Position numbers and translations under genes: made by a program. This document shows, in pieces, positions 1 through 9,502 of a stretch of DNA of 64,000 nt. The notes below the pieces were generated by a model. That model was not told the DNA's origin. It searched no databases and worked only from the letters and a program-made list of their open reading frames with translations. Position 1 is the first letter of the stretch, and every line of letters starts with the position of its first letter. The DNA is from Bacteroidales bacterium (lineage in GTDB: Bacteria > Bacteroidota > Bacteroidia > Bacteroidales > UBA10428): contig JAFGGU010000071.1 of assembly GCA_016930375.1 (NCBI GenBank), forward strand, positions 62,001 through 126,000, read 5' to 3'.

Positions 1-479
1 GGAGTTGTTGATGACCGCATACCCACAAGGGTCGTTGGCGCCATTTGCCCGCCGGTCATTCCATAAATGCCGTTGTTTATAAAAAAGATGGCGATATTTT
101 CACCGCGGTTGCAGGCATGAATGGTCTCTGCAGTGCCGATTGCCGCAAGATCTCCATCCCCCTGGTAGGTAAACACATATTTTTCGGGCCAGCAACGCTT
201 AATACCTGTTGCAACGGCCGGAGCCCTGCCATGAGATGCCTGCTGCATATCGATATTCATGAATTCATAAGCAAGCACGGAACATCCCACCGGAGCCACT
301 CCAATGGTATCGGCCTGTATGCCCATTTCATCAATGATTTCCATGATCACACGATGCACCACACCGTGTCCGCAACCCGGACAATAAGACAATGCTTTGT
401 CGGTCATCAGTGAGGTTTTCTTGTAAACAAGGTTTTCCTCGCTGATAATCTCCTGAATTCTGGGATTTCTGATTTCCAT
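1..479 (-). CDS. 2-oxoacid:ferredoxin oxidoreductase, beta (TPP-binding) subunit, partial
   Basis: This is the N-terminal 159 residues of the thiamine-diphosphate subunit of a 2-oxoacid:ferredoxin oxidoreductase; the rest lies beyond the left window edge. The start is ATG at 479-477, three bases after the alpha-subunit stop. CPGCGHG at residues 33-39 is the usual N-terminal motif. GDGDLAAIG (107-115) and NNGIYGMTGGQ (135-145) form the TPP/Mg binding site, and the last motif is typical of the KorB/VorB type rather than pyruvate PorB. With the alpha subunit and the ferredoxin upstream it would oxidise a 2-oxoacid plus CoA to acyl-CoA, CO2 and reduced ferredoxin in the cytoplasm. The exact substrate (2-oxoisovalerate, aryl pyruvate or 2-oxoglutarate) cannot be read from the sequence; neighbouring amino-acid catabolic genes favour an amino-acid-derived 2-oxoacid. 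Confidence 0.93.
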   Translation of the reverse strand, partial: MEIRNPRIQEIISEENLVYKKTSLMTDKALSYCPGCGHGVVHRVIMEIIDEMGIQADTIGVAPVGCSVLAYEFMNIDMQQASHGRAPAVATGIKRCWPEKYVFTYQGDGDLAAIGTAETIHACNRGENIAIFFINNGIYGMTGGQMAPTTLVGMRSSTT

Positions 480-482
480 ATT

Positions 483-1553
483 TTATCGGATTGAAAAGCT
501 CTTTAACAATGCATCAACTACTTCTTCGGGTGAAGGAACCATTCCTCCCATCCTGTTGTGCAGGGCAACCCTGACTTTACCGTCGACCGCCAGCCTGACA
601 TCTTCGATCATCTGACCTGAGCTCAGCTCAACAGTCAGGATCCCTTTCAGTTTGGCTGCCCTCCGGCCGATTTCTTCAGAAGGAAAAGGAAACAAAGTAA
701 CGGGACGGATCAGTCCTACTTTAATTCCTTTGGCACGGGCCAGTTTTACAGATTTCTGGCAAATACGTGCGCACGATCCGTAGGCAACAAAAAGGTATTC
801 TGCATCATCACAGTCGATATTCTCAAACCGAACCTCGTTTTCACGCATTTTCTGGTATTTTGCCTGAAGCTTCAGGTTGTGTCTTTCGTGCCGTGCCGGG
901 TCAAGATCGAGGGACGTTATCACGTTCCTTTCACGGTCAGGCGTCTTACCGGTAGTAACCCATTGCTGATCAAATTCCGTAAGTCTCGGCACCTGTTCAA
1001 AAAGTTCCACTTTCTCCATCATTTGACCGATGATACCATCTGATAGCATGATCACCGGATTCCGGTATTTGAAAGCCAGCTCAAAACCCAGCTTAACGAA
1101 ATCCGACATTTCCTGAACCGATGCCGGAGCAAGCACGATCATCCGATAATCCCCATGACCTCCTCCTTTGGTGGCCTGAAAATAATCGGACTGCGAGGGT
1201 TGAATGGTACCCAGTCCGGGCCCCCCACGCATAACATTCAGGATAAGACAAGGTAGCTGGCTTCCTGCAAGATAGGAAATGCCCTCTTGTTTCAGGCTGA
1301 TACCCGGACTAGATGAAGATGTCATCACTCTTTTTCCGGTACCTGCGGCACCATATACCATATTGATAGCTGCCACTTCACTTTCAGCCTGCAAAAGAAC
1401 CATGCCGGTCCTCAATTGCGGCTGTTGAGCTGCAAGGTATTCCATAACTTCCGACTGTGGCGTGATAGGATACCCGAAATAAGCATCACATCCGGCCCTG
1501 ATGGCCGCTTCAGCAAATGCTTCATTTCCTTTCATTAATTTCATCTTGCCCAT
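483..1553 (-). CDS. 2-oxoacid:ferredoxin oxidoreductase, alpha subunit (VorB/KorA type)
   Basis: This is the pyrimidine/pyrophosphate-binding alpha subunit of the same oxidoreductase. The N-terminus MKLMKGNEAFAEAAIRAG and the motif GYPITPQSE (about residues 27-35) are characteristic of the VorB/KorA family, and MTSSSSPGISLKQEG (about 75-90) is the conserved TPP-pyrimidine region. The length of about 356 residues is normal. An in-frame TTG at 1574 would extend the protein into the preceding ferredoxin gene; ATG at 1553 or 1544 fits family N-termini better, so I chose 1553. It sits between the ferredoxin (11 bp upstream) and the beta subunit (3 bp downstream), in the order delta-alpha-beta common in Bacteroidota. 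The separate gamma subunit normally found with this type should follow beyond the left edge. Confidence 0.92.
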   Translation of the reverse strand: MGKMKLMKGNEAFAEAAIRAGCDAYFGYPITPQSEVMEYLAAQQPQLRTGMVLLQAESEVAAINMVYGAAGTGKRVMTSSSSPGISLKQEGISYLAGSQLPCLILNVMRGGPGLGTIQPSQSDYFQATKGGGHGDYRMIVLAPASVQEMSDFVKLGFELAFKYRNPVIMLSDGIIGQMMEKVELFEQVPRLTEFDQQWVTTGKTPDRERNVITSLDLDPARHERHNLKLQAKYQKMRENEVRFENIDCDDAEYLFVAYGSCARICQKSVKLARAKGIKVGLIRPVTLFPFPSEEIGRRAAKLKGILTVELSSGQMIEDVRLAVDGKVRVALHNRMGGMVPSPEEVVDALLKSFSIR

Positions 1554-1563
1554 ATAGAGGTAA

Positions 1564-1794
1564 TTATTCTTCAAATTTTTTCCTGTACACCGTGATAACC
1601 CCGTCGGGACATACTACTGCACAATTGGCACAGCCTGTGCAATTATCAGGATATTCCATGTAAGCAAAATGATACCCCTTGCCATTCACTTTCTTTTCCA
1701 TCCTGATTACATCGGTGGGGCAGGAGACGAGGCATAATTCACATCCCTTGCACTTTTCGATATCTATAACAATAGCACCTTTTATTTTTGCCAT
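1564..1794 (-). CDS. 2[4Fe-4S] ferredoxin subunit of the 2-oxoacid oxidoreductase
   Basis: A 76-residue bacterial-type ferredoxin with two complete cluster motifs: Cys15-18-21-25 (CKGCELCLVSCP) and Cys52-55-58-62 (CTGCANCAVVCP). This is the delta-like subunit that carries electrons from the TPP active site to free ferredoxin. It is the first gene of the oxidoreductase trio and lies 126 bp downstream of the aminotransferase gene, a gap wide enough for its own promoter, although I find no clear TAnnTTTG element there. The start is ATG at 1794. Confidence 0.95.
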   Translation of the reverse strand: MAKIKGAIVIDIEKCKGCELCLVSCPTDVIRMEKKVNGKGYHFAYMEYPDNCTGCANCAVVCPDGVITVYRKKFEE

Positions 1795-1920
1795 GGGTTA
1801 AGCAAGTTAGTATGAGAACAATCAAATCATCAAGAAGTAATTCCAAATTTCAGAAACATATATTAAAAATTATAAGGTAAAAGTCAGCATTCGGAATTAA
1901 AAATCCAAATCTGAGAAAAA

Positions 1921-3237
1921 TCATGCGTGATCCCTGGAAAACTTTTGCAGTCTTTCTTCCAACAGGGGAAAATAAGCAGGTCCGACTTGTGAGACACAGG
2001 CTCTAAGCCCCTCTGTGCGCGTGCTGCCTGTTATATCCAGTGTAATGGCACTAATGCCATAATACAGCAATTCCTCCAGCAATTGAGAACCTGTATAACC
2101 GGGATAGGAAATTGTAAAATAAAAGCCGTCAGCAATGGGCACATCCAGGTCCATGTCGTATACAATGCGGAATCCGTTACCGGTAAAAAGTCTTTTCATA
2201 ACCATGGCACGTTCACCATATTGCCGTATTTCAGTGAACGGATTAAATATTCCGTCACTCGATGCCTTCAGAACAGAGGCCAGAGCGATCTGCGCAGAAT
2301 GCGAAGCGCCAGCCGATAAAGCATACAGGGCACCATAAATGATGGTATGACCCAGCACATCAGAAGTGTAATACCGCAGCAAATCAGGGTACCTTTTAGT
2401 GAATAGCTTATCCGACACAGCCATCATGGCAATCCTTTGCCCGGCATAACTGAAAACCTTGGACGATGAAAACAGCAGGATATAATTGTCGGTGTATTTG
2501 GCAATGGTTGGCTGGAAAGGCGGAACACCAGGTTTCGAGATATCGTTGCGAAAGTCCATTCCGAAATAAGCCAGGTCTTCAATCACAACCACATCATATC
2601 GGTCAGCCAGTTCTGCTACAATGGAAAGCTCCTCCTCATTCAGACAGATCCAGGAAGGATTGTTGGGGTTGGAATACAGCAGGCTGGAGATCTTTCCGGT
2701 TTTGAAATAACTTTCGAGTTTGTCGCGGAGTTTCTCGCCCCTGTAATCATAAATATCGAATGAAAAGAAGTCATGCCCGAGCACATGACACTGTTGCTTA
2801 TGAACCGGAAATCCCGGATCAATGAACAAAGTGCCCTCTTTGCTCCTGTCTGTCCTGTTTACAGTCAGGAAAGCTGCACAGGAACCCTGCATGGAACCGC
2901 AGGTTGGAATGCAACCTGCCGGATCAATGTCAACGTCCAGAAAAAGTTTTAAAAACCGGGATGTTTCCTGTTTGAGTGATGCCACTCCTTCGATAGGCGG
3001 ATAAACGGATGCAACACCCTGTTTTAATGCCGCAATTTCTGCTTCAATGGCTATCTCAGGTGGTTTAACACCCGGCACGCCCATTTCCATCCGCACAAAG
3101 GGAATACCGGTTTCTTTTTCAACCCGGTTCACCAATGCGACAATTTCACGGATGGAAGCTTTACCGGGAGCAGGAATTCCGGCCTTTTCCGCGATAGATC
3201 TAACCAGATCGCGGGAGATTGGAATTGGGTCATTCAT
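1921..3237 (-). CDS. PLP-dependent aminotransferase, class I/II
   Basis: A fold-type I aminotransferase of 438 residues. Visible landmarks are the SNPNNPS motif (189-195), the Asp that pairs with the pyridine nitrogen in VVVIEDLAYFG (about D221) and the Schiff-base lysine in LFSSSKVFSYAGQR (K260). It should transfer the amino group of an amino acid to 2-oxoglutarate and release the 2-oxoacid. It starts 14 bp after the stop of the CoA-ligase gene and precedes the ferredoxin oxidoreductase, so it most likely supplies that enzyme's substrate. Substrate specificity is not readable; an aromatic or branched-chain amino acid is an inference from the operon. Confidence 0.85.
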   Translation of the reverse strand: MNDPIPISRDLVRSIAEKAGIPAPGKASIREIVALVNRVEKETGIPFVRMEMGVPGVKPPEIAIEAEIAALKQGVASVYPPIEGVASLKQETSRFLKLFLDVDIDPAGCIPTCGSMQGSCAAFLTVNRTDRSKEGTLFIDPGFPVHKQQCHVLGHDFFSFDIYDYRGEKLRDKLESYFKTGKISSLLYSNPNNPSWICLNEEELSIVAELADRYDVVVIEDLAYFGMDFRNDISKPGVPPFQPTIAKYTDNYILLFSSSKVFSYAGQRIAMMAVSDKLFTKRYPDLLRYYTSDVLGHTIIYGALYALSAGASHSAQIALASVLKASSDGIFNPFTEIRQYGERAMVMKRLFTGNGFRIVYDMDLDVPIADGFYFTISYPGYTGSQLLEELLYYGISAITLDITGSTRTEGLRACVSQVGPAYFPLLEERLQKFSRDHA

Positions 3238-3251
3238 ATCTAGAAATCAGC

Positions 3252-4559
3252 TTAGAACTTTCGTTTGTCAATCACGCGTTTTGCCTTGCCCTCGCTTCTC
3301 TCAAGGGTTCTGGGTTCAACCAAATTTACCTTGATTCCCAGTCCCAGAGTGCTTTCAAGGTTGGTTTGTATTTTCTGTCGCAAACCTTCCAGCTGGCTGA
3401 TCTTATCCTGGAAGAACTCCTCGTCAACCTCCACTTTTAGCTCAAGGGTATCGAGATTATTGACCCGGTCTACGATAAGCAGGTAATGCGGCTTAATCTC
3501 ACTCATTTCCAGAAGCACACTTTCAACCTGTGAGGGGAAGAGGTTCACCCCGCGGATGATCAGCATGTCGTCGCTGCGACCCAGACATTTTTCCATGCGC
3601 ACCATGGTGCGACCACACCGGCACTTATCATACCTCAACCGGGTGAGGTCGCGTGTGCGGTAGCGGATCAGGGGCAGTCCTTCTTTGGTAATTGTAGTAA
3701 ATACCAACTCACCAGTTTTACCTTCCGGTAATACCTCAAGGGTAACCGGATCAATTATTTCAGGATAAAAATGATCCTCACTGATGTGTAAACCTTCCTG
3801 AACGAGGCATTCACTGGCCACTCCCGGTCCGATTACTTCACTAAGCCCATAAATATCAATGGCTTTGATCCTTAACTTTTCCTCGATTTCCCTGCGCATA
3901 TTTTCTGTCCAGGGTTCTGCTCCGAAAACACCTACTCTGAGTTTCAGGTCGTCGCGGCGGATATGAGCTTCCTCAAGAGCTTCCGCAATGAACAAAGCAT
4001 AGGAAGGGGTACAGGCCAGCATGGTACTTCCAAAATCCACCAATAGCTGTACCTGCCTGAAGGTGTTACCGCCGGATACCGGAATTACCGAGGCTCCGAT
4101 TTTTTCACCGCCGTAATGAAGACCCAGCCCCCCCGTGAAAAGTCCGTATCCATAGGCTACATGAATAAAATCGTGCCGGTTTGCCCCGGCACATGTAAGG
4201 GTTCTGGCCATCACTTCCGACCAGGTGGCAATGTCATTCCGGGTATATCCAACTACAGTGGATTTGCCGGTTGTGCCTGATGAAGCATGAACCCTTACAA
4301 TTTCGCTCATGGGAACAGCAAACAGCCCAAAGGGATAATTATCACGCAGATCCTGCTTGGTAGTAAACGGCAGTTTATGCAAATCATCGGTGGTCTGGAT
4401 ACTCTCAGGTCCCAATCCTGCTTCCTGCATTTTGTTGCGATAGTAAGGAACATTAAAATACACCCTTTCAACGGTTTCCCTGAGTCTTTCACTTTGAACC
4501 CCTTTGAGTTCCTCACGATCCATACATTCAAAATGCCTGTTCCAGATTTCCATAATCAT
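3252..4559 (-). CDS. Phenylacetate-CoA ligase family protein (AMP-forming)
   Basis: A 435-residue member of the ANL superfamily, PaaK branch. The ATP-binding P-loop [10 protein letters not shown] lies at residues 92-101, [12 protein letters not shown] is the A5-like aromatic motif, and [18 protein letters not shown] marks the C-terminal lid domain. It activates an arylacetic or related acid to its CoA thioester with formation of AMP, or runs in reverse. The ATG at 4559 immediately follows the stop codon of the ACT gene; an in-frame ATG at 4553 is equally possible. Many anaerobes pair a PaaK paralogue with an ACT-domain gene and an indolepyruvate- or 2-oxoisovalerate-type ferredoxin oxidoreductase, as here. 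I leave out the symbol because catabolic paaK function is not shown. Confidence 0.88.
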   Translation of the reverse strand: MIMEIWNRHFECMDREELKGVQSERLRETVERVYFNVPYYRNKMQEAGLGPESIQTTDDLHKLPFTTKQDLRDNYPFGLFAVPMSEIVRVHASSGTTGKSTVVGYTRNDIATWSEVMARTLTCAGANRHDFIHVAYGYGLFTGGLGLHYGGEKIGASVIPVSGGNTFRQVQLLVDFGSTMLACTPSYALFIAEALEEAHIRRDDLKLRVGVFGAEPWTENMRREIEEKLRIKAIDIYGLSEVIGPGVASECLVQEGLHISEDHFYPEIIDPVTLEVLPEGKTGELVFTTITKEGLPLIRYRTRDLTRLRYDKCRCGRTMVRMEKCLGRSDDMLIIRGVNLFPSQVESVLLEMSEIKPHYLLIVDRVNNLDTLELKVEVDEEFFQDKISQLEGLRQKIQTNLESTLGLGIKVNLVEPRTLERSEGKAKRVIDKRKF

Positions 4560-4985
4560 TTACAGTTTATAGAGGTCACTTGCCTTTATCAATTCCAGCT
4601 CGTGTTCCTTGAGCGCACGTATCGCCTCTTCGGTATTGCTGCACCGAAGAATAATAACCGATTTCTCGCCCAGGGAAAAAGCATAGGTATATTCAATGCT
4701 GTTGTCGAGGTCTGACAGTATCTTCAGCACCTTGGCGTAATATTTGGCTTCACTTGGTGCCATTATTGAAATTACTTCCGTCAGGTTTACCGTGAACGAC
4801 CGGCTTTTCAGCACTTCCTTTGCCCTGACAGGGTCAGAAACAATCATCCGGAGGATTCCGAATTCCGAAGTATCTGCAACACTCAGGGCAGTGATCCTGA
4901 TGTTTTCACTTCCCAGGGTCTCCAGGACCTCAGTAAGTCGTCCCGACTTATTTTCGAGAAATACTGACAATTGATGAATAATCAT
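4560..4985 (-). CDS. ACT domain protein
   Basis: A 141-residue protein with two tandem ACT-like halves. The N-terminal MIIHQLSVFLENKSGRL and the following strand pattern are typical of amino-acid-sensing ACT domains. The reading frame is open further upstream to 5087, but that stretch overlaps the stop of the neighbouring synthetase and has no family similarity, so the ATG at 4985 is chosen. Its stop abuts the start of the PaaK-like ligase, indicating translational coupling. It probably binds an amino acid and modulates a partner enzyme of this operon; no catalytic residues are visible. Confidence 0.85.
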   Translation of the reverse strand: MIIHQLSVFLENKSGRLTEVLETLGSENIRITALSVADTSEFGILRMIVSDPVRAKEVLKSRSFTVNLTEVISIMAPSEAKYYAKVLKILSDLDNSIEYTYAFSLGEKSVIILRCSNTEEAIRALKEHELELIKASDLYKL

Positions 4986-5061
4986 AACCCGAGATTTTAG
5001 CTGAATAAAAGTTCTAATATAAATAAATTTGACATTACCACTGTAAAAATATTCACCCGGT

Positions 5062-7119
5062 TTACTTCTGAATCCGGATGCGGGCATCTACAACCGTGAT
5101 TTCATCGGGATTACCGATGAGGGGATTCAGGTCCAGTTCTTTTATCTCAGTGGCAAACCGCAATAAACTGGAGAGCCTGACAATGATCTCGGTAAATTTC
5201 TTTTCATGGATGCCCGGCTTACCGCGCGTTCCCTGGATAATCCGGTAGACCCTCAGGCTCCTGATCATGGAACGTGCCTCATCGAAGGTTAACGGTGCAA
5301 GTCCCGATTGAATATCGCCCAGAACTTCAACAAAAATCCCGCCCAACCCGCACAGGATAACATGTCCAAACCGCGGTTCATAACTGGCTCCGATAAACAG
5401 TTCAGTGCCCGTCATCATTTTCTGCATCACCACAGCCTTAACCTCCTTGATTTTCATCATGCGACTGAACTCGGCCTTCAGATGTGCATCCGATTTGATA
5501 TTCAGGGTTACTCCACCCACATCTGATTTATGAACCGGACCAACCACCTTCAATGCCAGGGGATAACCAATTTCAGCAGCAGCCATCTTCAGTTCTCTTC
5601 CTGTGGATACCACGCGTTCAGTTACCAGGGGAATGCCGGCAGCGTTTAACAATTGCTGTATGCTTTCGGGTTCAAGGTAACCATCGGATGAAACATCAAT
5701 AATTTTCCGGATCAACGGAACATCAACATAATCCAGCATGATTTTTTCCTCGGCTGGATAAGGGGTATTGGAAATCCTTGTGAGCGCGCGACCCAGAACG
5801 ACCTCATCCGGAAAGATAACATGTCCGCGGTTCATGAAAACTTCAAGCTCTTCCCTGGAACTGGTTATAGAGGGAAGAATCGGCAAAACCGGTTTATTGC
5901 ATTCCTGGATTTTCTTATGTAACAAATCATAGATTTCCGTGATATCAATCATGCCATTGCTGCCGAAAATCACAATGATACTATCCATGACAGGCAGTTG
6001 CTTGTCGGCATACTCAATCACTTTGTCCAGCTGATCAGAAGTTGCCGTGGCAATGAGATCCACCGGATTATCAGCTGATGCTCCGGGATTCATCATGGCC
6101 AACAATTTCTCATGATCTACACCTGTTATCCTTGGCGTATTTAGCCCCCCGGCCACCAGGGCATCGGTGAGCATAACGGCCGGTCCGCCGGCATGGGTAA
6201 TAATGGCAATGTTTTTCCCTTTGAAGGGTTTATGGGTAAAGACCGACGCCACCGTGGTAAGTTCCTCCCGTCCAAAACACCTTACAATTCCTGCTTTCCT
6301 GAACAAAGCTTCCACAGCCAGGTCAGATGATGCCATTGCACCGGTATGCGAAGTAGCGGCCCTGCTGCCGGCTTCGGTGGTTCCTGCCTTAATGGCGGCT
6401 ATCCGGCAACCCTTGCGGATAAGGGAAGAAGCATGATGCAGTAGTTTATCAGGGTTTTTGATGTTTTCAATATATAAAAGTTTGATCGGCGAACTGATGC
6501 CGGGCTCATAGGAACTGTCCCAATATTCCAGTATGTCTTCAATACCTGTCTGCGCGCAGTTACCCACGGAGAAAACACTGGCAAAGGACAGACCTTTGGG
6601 AAGTGCCGATTCAATAATAAAAACCGCTGTAGCTCCGGATCCTGATGCAAAATCGCAACCCCGGGGACTGAGACGCGGTACCGGTGAGGTAAAAACTCCA
6701 TTATAAGCCTGCGTAATAACACCAATGCAATTCGGACCAATCAAACAGGCACCTGCCTTGTTGACAATGTCAACAATTTCATTTTCAATCTGACGTCCTT
6801 CCTCACTGTCTTCGCTGAAACCGGCCGATAAAATAATAAATGCCCTGGCGTTTTTAAGTTCAGCAAGCATCCGAACCGCTTCCAGGCATTGTTTTGCTGA
6901 AATAGCAAGCACAGCCAGGTCAACCTCAGGAAGTTCCTGAATACCTGCATGCGCATGAATTCCCTGAACCAATGCGTCTTTTGGGTTAACGACATATAAA
7001 TTGCCCGAATAACCACCACTGAGAATATTCTGGATTATTCTGCCGCCGGGTTTGCGCAGGTTGTTGGAACCGCCCACCACAACAATGCTGGCAGGGTTAA
7101 GCAATTGCTGGTTGATCAT
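5062..7119 (-). CDS. Acyl-CoA synthetase (ADP-forming), fused alpha and beta domains
   Basis: A 685-residue NDP-forming acyl-CoA synthetase. The CoA-binding Rossmann domain starts at residue 10 (SIVVVGGSNN), the succinyl-CoA-synthetase-like domains follow, and SHTGA (257-261) carries the His that is phosphorylated during catalysis. The C-terminal part (from about 470) is the ATP-grasp beta domain. It converts acyl-CoA + ADP + phosphate into free acid + ATP + CoA, the energy-conserving step of amino-acid fermentation in archaea and several anaerobic bacteria. It is the first gene of the minus-strand block that runs into the ACT, CoA-ligase, aminotransferase and ferredoxin oxidoreductase genes. 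The start is ATG at 7119, 22 bp from a TAATTTTG element. Confidence 0.92.
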   Translation of the reverse strand: MINQQLLNPASIVVVGGSNNLRKPGGRIIQNILSGGYSGNLYVVNPKDALVQGIHAHAGIQELPEVDLAVLAISAKQCLEAVRMLAELKNARAFIILSAGFSEDSEEGRQIENEIVDIVNKAGACLIGPNCIGVITQAYNGVFTSPVPRLSPRGCDFASGSGATAVFIIESALPKGLSFASVFSVGNCAQTGIEDILEYWDSSYEPGISSPIKLLYIENIKNPDKLLHHASSLIRKGCRIAAIKAGTTEAGSRAATSHTGAMASSDLAVEALFRKAGIVRCFGREELTTVASVFTHKPFKGKNIAIITHAGGPAVMLTDALVAGGLNTPRITGVDHEKLLAMMNPGASADNPVDLIATATSDQLDKVIEYADKQLPVMDSIIVIFGSNGMIDITEIYDLLHKKIQECNKPVLPILPSITSSREELEVFMNRGHVIFPDEVVLGRALTRISNTPYPAEEKIMLDYVDVPLIRKIIDVSSDGYLEPESIQQLLNAAGIPLVTERVVSTGRELKMAAAEIGYPLALKVVGPVHKSDVGGVTLNIKSDAHLKAEFSRMMKIKEVKAVVMQKMMTGTELFIGASYEPRFGHVILCGLGGIFVEVLGDIQSGLAPLTFDEARSMIRSLRVYRIIQGTRGKPGIHEKKFTEIIVRLSSLLRFATEIKELDLNPLIGNPDEITVVDARIRIQK

Positions 7120-7141
7120 AGCCGTTTTTATCAGGTGTTAT

Positions 7142-7149
7142 CAAAATTA
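7142..7149 (-). promoter_or_regulatory. Candidate -7 promoter element for the acyl-CoA synthetase operon
   Basis: TAATTTTG on the minus strand matches the Bacteroidota -7 consensus TAnnTTTG and lies 22 bp before the ATG at 7119. No good TTTG was found about 19 bp further upstream, so support is partial. Confidence 0.35.
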
Positions 7150-7260
7150 TGGAAATGAAGGAATACTTTTCAGGATAATTATCATCATGAAACATTTCTT
7201 TGCACTTGTCTGTACAATCCCTATATTCGTGATGTTTAAGAAAAATGTTTTGATTGTAAT

Positions 7261-9393
7261 ATGAAGAATATCAATTTCATATCCGTATTTTCGCTGTTTC
7301 TTACAACCTGTTTAACAGCTCAGGTACCCGGGGAAAGCATCTTCCGGAACATTGAAATACACATCGATTCCCTGGTATTTAACAACAACCGGAATACCGT
7401 GAATTTTAATAATGAAAAGAACCTGTATTTTACTTACGACGATGAGAACGAAGTTGCAGAAGTTGTTCTGTTCCCCCAAAAAAACAGTTCTTTCCAGAAT
7501 CTGATCCTGCTGCCTTCCGGCGATTTTGAACAGGTTGATTCACTTATGCTTTATGATGAAACCTGGCGATGCAAGATTCGGTTCAGAAATCTGACGCGTA
7601 CCCAATTTCTTAAACTTCAGTTCAGATACAAACAAAACGGGATTGATAATCTGGAGATTGTCAGACTATTACCTTGTACACATACCTATGTTGACCTGAA
7701 ACCTTCCAACGACGAATTGTATATCGGAGAAGAAAAAGTATTTGATCTGATAACCAATAACGCTGAAAATATAAGGTTTTCAGGTGAATGGACCGAAGGG
7801 CTGGGAATCGATTACCGCATTGAAAAGCTGAATGAACAGTTGCGGTTGCATGTAGTTCCCAATAAACTTGGTATTCAGAAACTCATGGTAACCCTGCAAG
7901 CTGAGAAACCAGTCGTGGATCAGGCGGAAAATCGTGTTATCACACAGATCAAACCACTTGAATTTACCTTCCATGTTAAAACCAGCCGGCTGAGATTTCT
8001 GAATATCGACAAACGTGAAATCACCCTGGATGAAAATTCAAGGAAACAGGGTGTGGAAATCCAGCTCGATTACGACAGATCGCTGGAGATCAACCGGACG
8101 TACAGGATTGAGAATCAGGAAAATCCGGGAGGTATTCTGATTGCTGAAATCTTCACCCGCAGCTTTCTGTCCAATAACCGGATTCTCTGCTATCTCAAAA
8201 CTTATAATTATCACCGCAACTCCGATGGATATCTTTACATTAAAGATGGGGACGAGGCGAAATTCATTTCCAATTTCAGCATTACTCCGGCCACCTCCGT
8301 CACACGATTATCAGTCATGCGCGAAGGGAGCGACTGGAGCAATGACCTGTCGGTTTATCCCGGTGAAACCATTGGCGTCAAAATTGAAGGACTTGCTTTG
8401 TACAAAGCCAGGTTTCATTTTGAGGAATTGACCGATATTACATCTGATACCCTGATCCAGAACGAAAATGAGGTTATCCTAAAATTGCAGGTTCCTATTA
8501 ATATCGGTAAAAAAAGGGTCAATCTTTACAATTACAATGTATCAACCGGTCATGCTCTTTCGGTGAGGGAATATGAAATACCGAGGCCTTTTGATTATAT
8601 CTACATGAATTATGGAGATATTAACCGCGTTCTAGCCGGCGTGCATGGTCCGGTGCTATTTGAAAAGGCCATTCGTGATATTGTGTTGACCTTTAATAAT
8701 GATAAAATTGATTCTGATCATCGTTTGTTTGGCAAGCAATACCTGACGTTTGATGTACGCATCACCGGACCAAACAATGAACTCATTGATATGCGGACCA
8801 TTTCCAACGTGGTAATTTGTCCCTCCGATCAGTCCCCCCGTTACAATTATTATGATAAAAGGAACTGCACCCCGAATGAGATCAGCCTGAACAAATACCT
8901 CCGGAGAAGCACCAATGACCTCGATGACTGGTCAAGAATCTACCTGTCCGTAAAAACAAATCCGGAAAAGTACGGCGGAGAAAGCCAGCAGAAGGATCTG
9001 GAAATCATTCTGAAAAAGAAGCATAAATTCGACATCGATGTATCGTTCCCGGCCGGTCTGGTTACCGTTTCCAGAGACGATGAGAATCCCGACCAGACCA
9101 CATTCAGTAACCTCTACGGGATCAGTATGGCCATGGTTGCTCAGTTTGCTTTTTATCACCCCGAGAAGATCGCCAAATTAAGACCTTATCGCATAGGGGC
9201 AGGTTTCCTGGCGCTGGATGCATTCAATTTCCAGAGTGAAAGGCAGGACCTGGCGCTGGTGGCTCTGGCAAGCCTTTACCCCACAACACGCGATAAGAAG
9301 CTGGCCTTCCCTTTATACATTGGTGCAGGATACCAATTCAAGGCTGAGAAGTGGATGATGCTGATTGGTCCGGGGATTTCCGTGAAACTGTGA
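7261..9393 (+). CDS. Secreted protein of unknown function, 710 residues
   Basis: I do not recognise this protein. It begins with a clear signal peptide (MKNINFISVFSLFLTTCLTA, cleavage near residue 20), followed by about 600 residues that read as beta-rich repeats without recognisable catalytic motifs. The last 110 residues alternate glycine, aromatic and hydrophobic residues (GISMAMVAQFAFYHPEK, GAGYQFKAEKWMMLIGPG) and end in SVKL, resembling the C-terminal strands of an outer-membrane barrel or a membrane-anchored tail. It stands alone between the divergent synthetase operon and the convergent hydE gene. Location in or beyond the outer membrane is an inference. Confidence 0.6.
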   Translation: MKNINFISVFSLFLTTCLTAQVPGESIFRNIEIHIDSLVFNNNRNTVNFNNEKNLYFTYDDENEVAEVVLFPQKNSSFQNLILLPSGDFEQVDSLMLYDETWRCKIRFRNLTRTQFLKLQFRYKQNGIDNLEIVRLLPCTHTYVDLKPSNDELYIGEEKVFDLITNNAENIRFSGEWTEGLGIDYRIEKLNEQLRLHVVPNKLGIQKLMVTLQAEKPVVDQAENRVITQIKPLEFTFHVKTSRLRFLNIDKREITLDENSRKQGVEIQLDYDRSLEINRTYRIENQENPGGILIAEIFTRSFLSNNRILCYLKTYNYHRNSDGYLYIKDGDEAKFISNFSITPATSVTRLSVMREGSDWSNDLSVYPGETIGVKIEGLALYKARFHFEELTDITSDTLIQNENEVILKLQVPINIGKKRVNLYNYNVSTGHALSVREYEIPRPFDYIYMNYGDINRVLAGVHGPVLFEKAIRDIVLTFNNDKIDSDHRLFGKQYLTFDVRITGPNNELIDMRTISNVVICPSDQSPRYNYYDKRNCTPNEISLNKYLRRSTNDLDDWSRIYLSVKTNPEKYGGESQQKDLEIILKKKHKFDIDVSFPAGLVTVSRDDENPDQTTFSNLYGISMAMVAQFAFYHPEKIAKLRPYRIGAGFLALDAFNFQSERQDLALVALASLYPTTRDKKLAFPLYIGAGYQFKAEKWMMLIGPGISVKL

Positions 9394-9502
9394 CAAGGGA
9401 CGAGAGACAAGGGACAAGTTAAGTGTGGGGTTGAGTGTGAGAGTGATTCCGTGAACTTATGGCTGACTTGTTCCTCGTCCCTTGTCCCTTGTCCCTTTTT
9501 TT
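9393..9502 (+). repeat. GGGACAA heptamer inverted repeat between convergent genes (possible terminator)
   Basis: The left arm (9393-9418) contains copies of GGGACAA/GGGACGA; the right arm (9467-9496) is its near reverse complement (CTCGTCCCTTGTCCCTTGTC). The arms can pair over about 26 bp around a loop of roughly 48 bases, and a run of seven T (9496-9502) follows on the plus strand. This geometry suits a terminator for the plus-strand gene ending at 9393. The right arm is also translated as the C-terminal tail of HydE. Confidence 0.6.
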
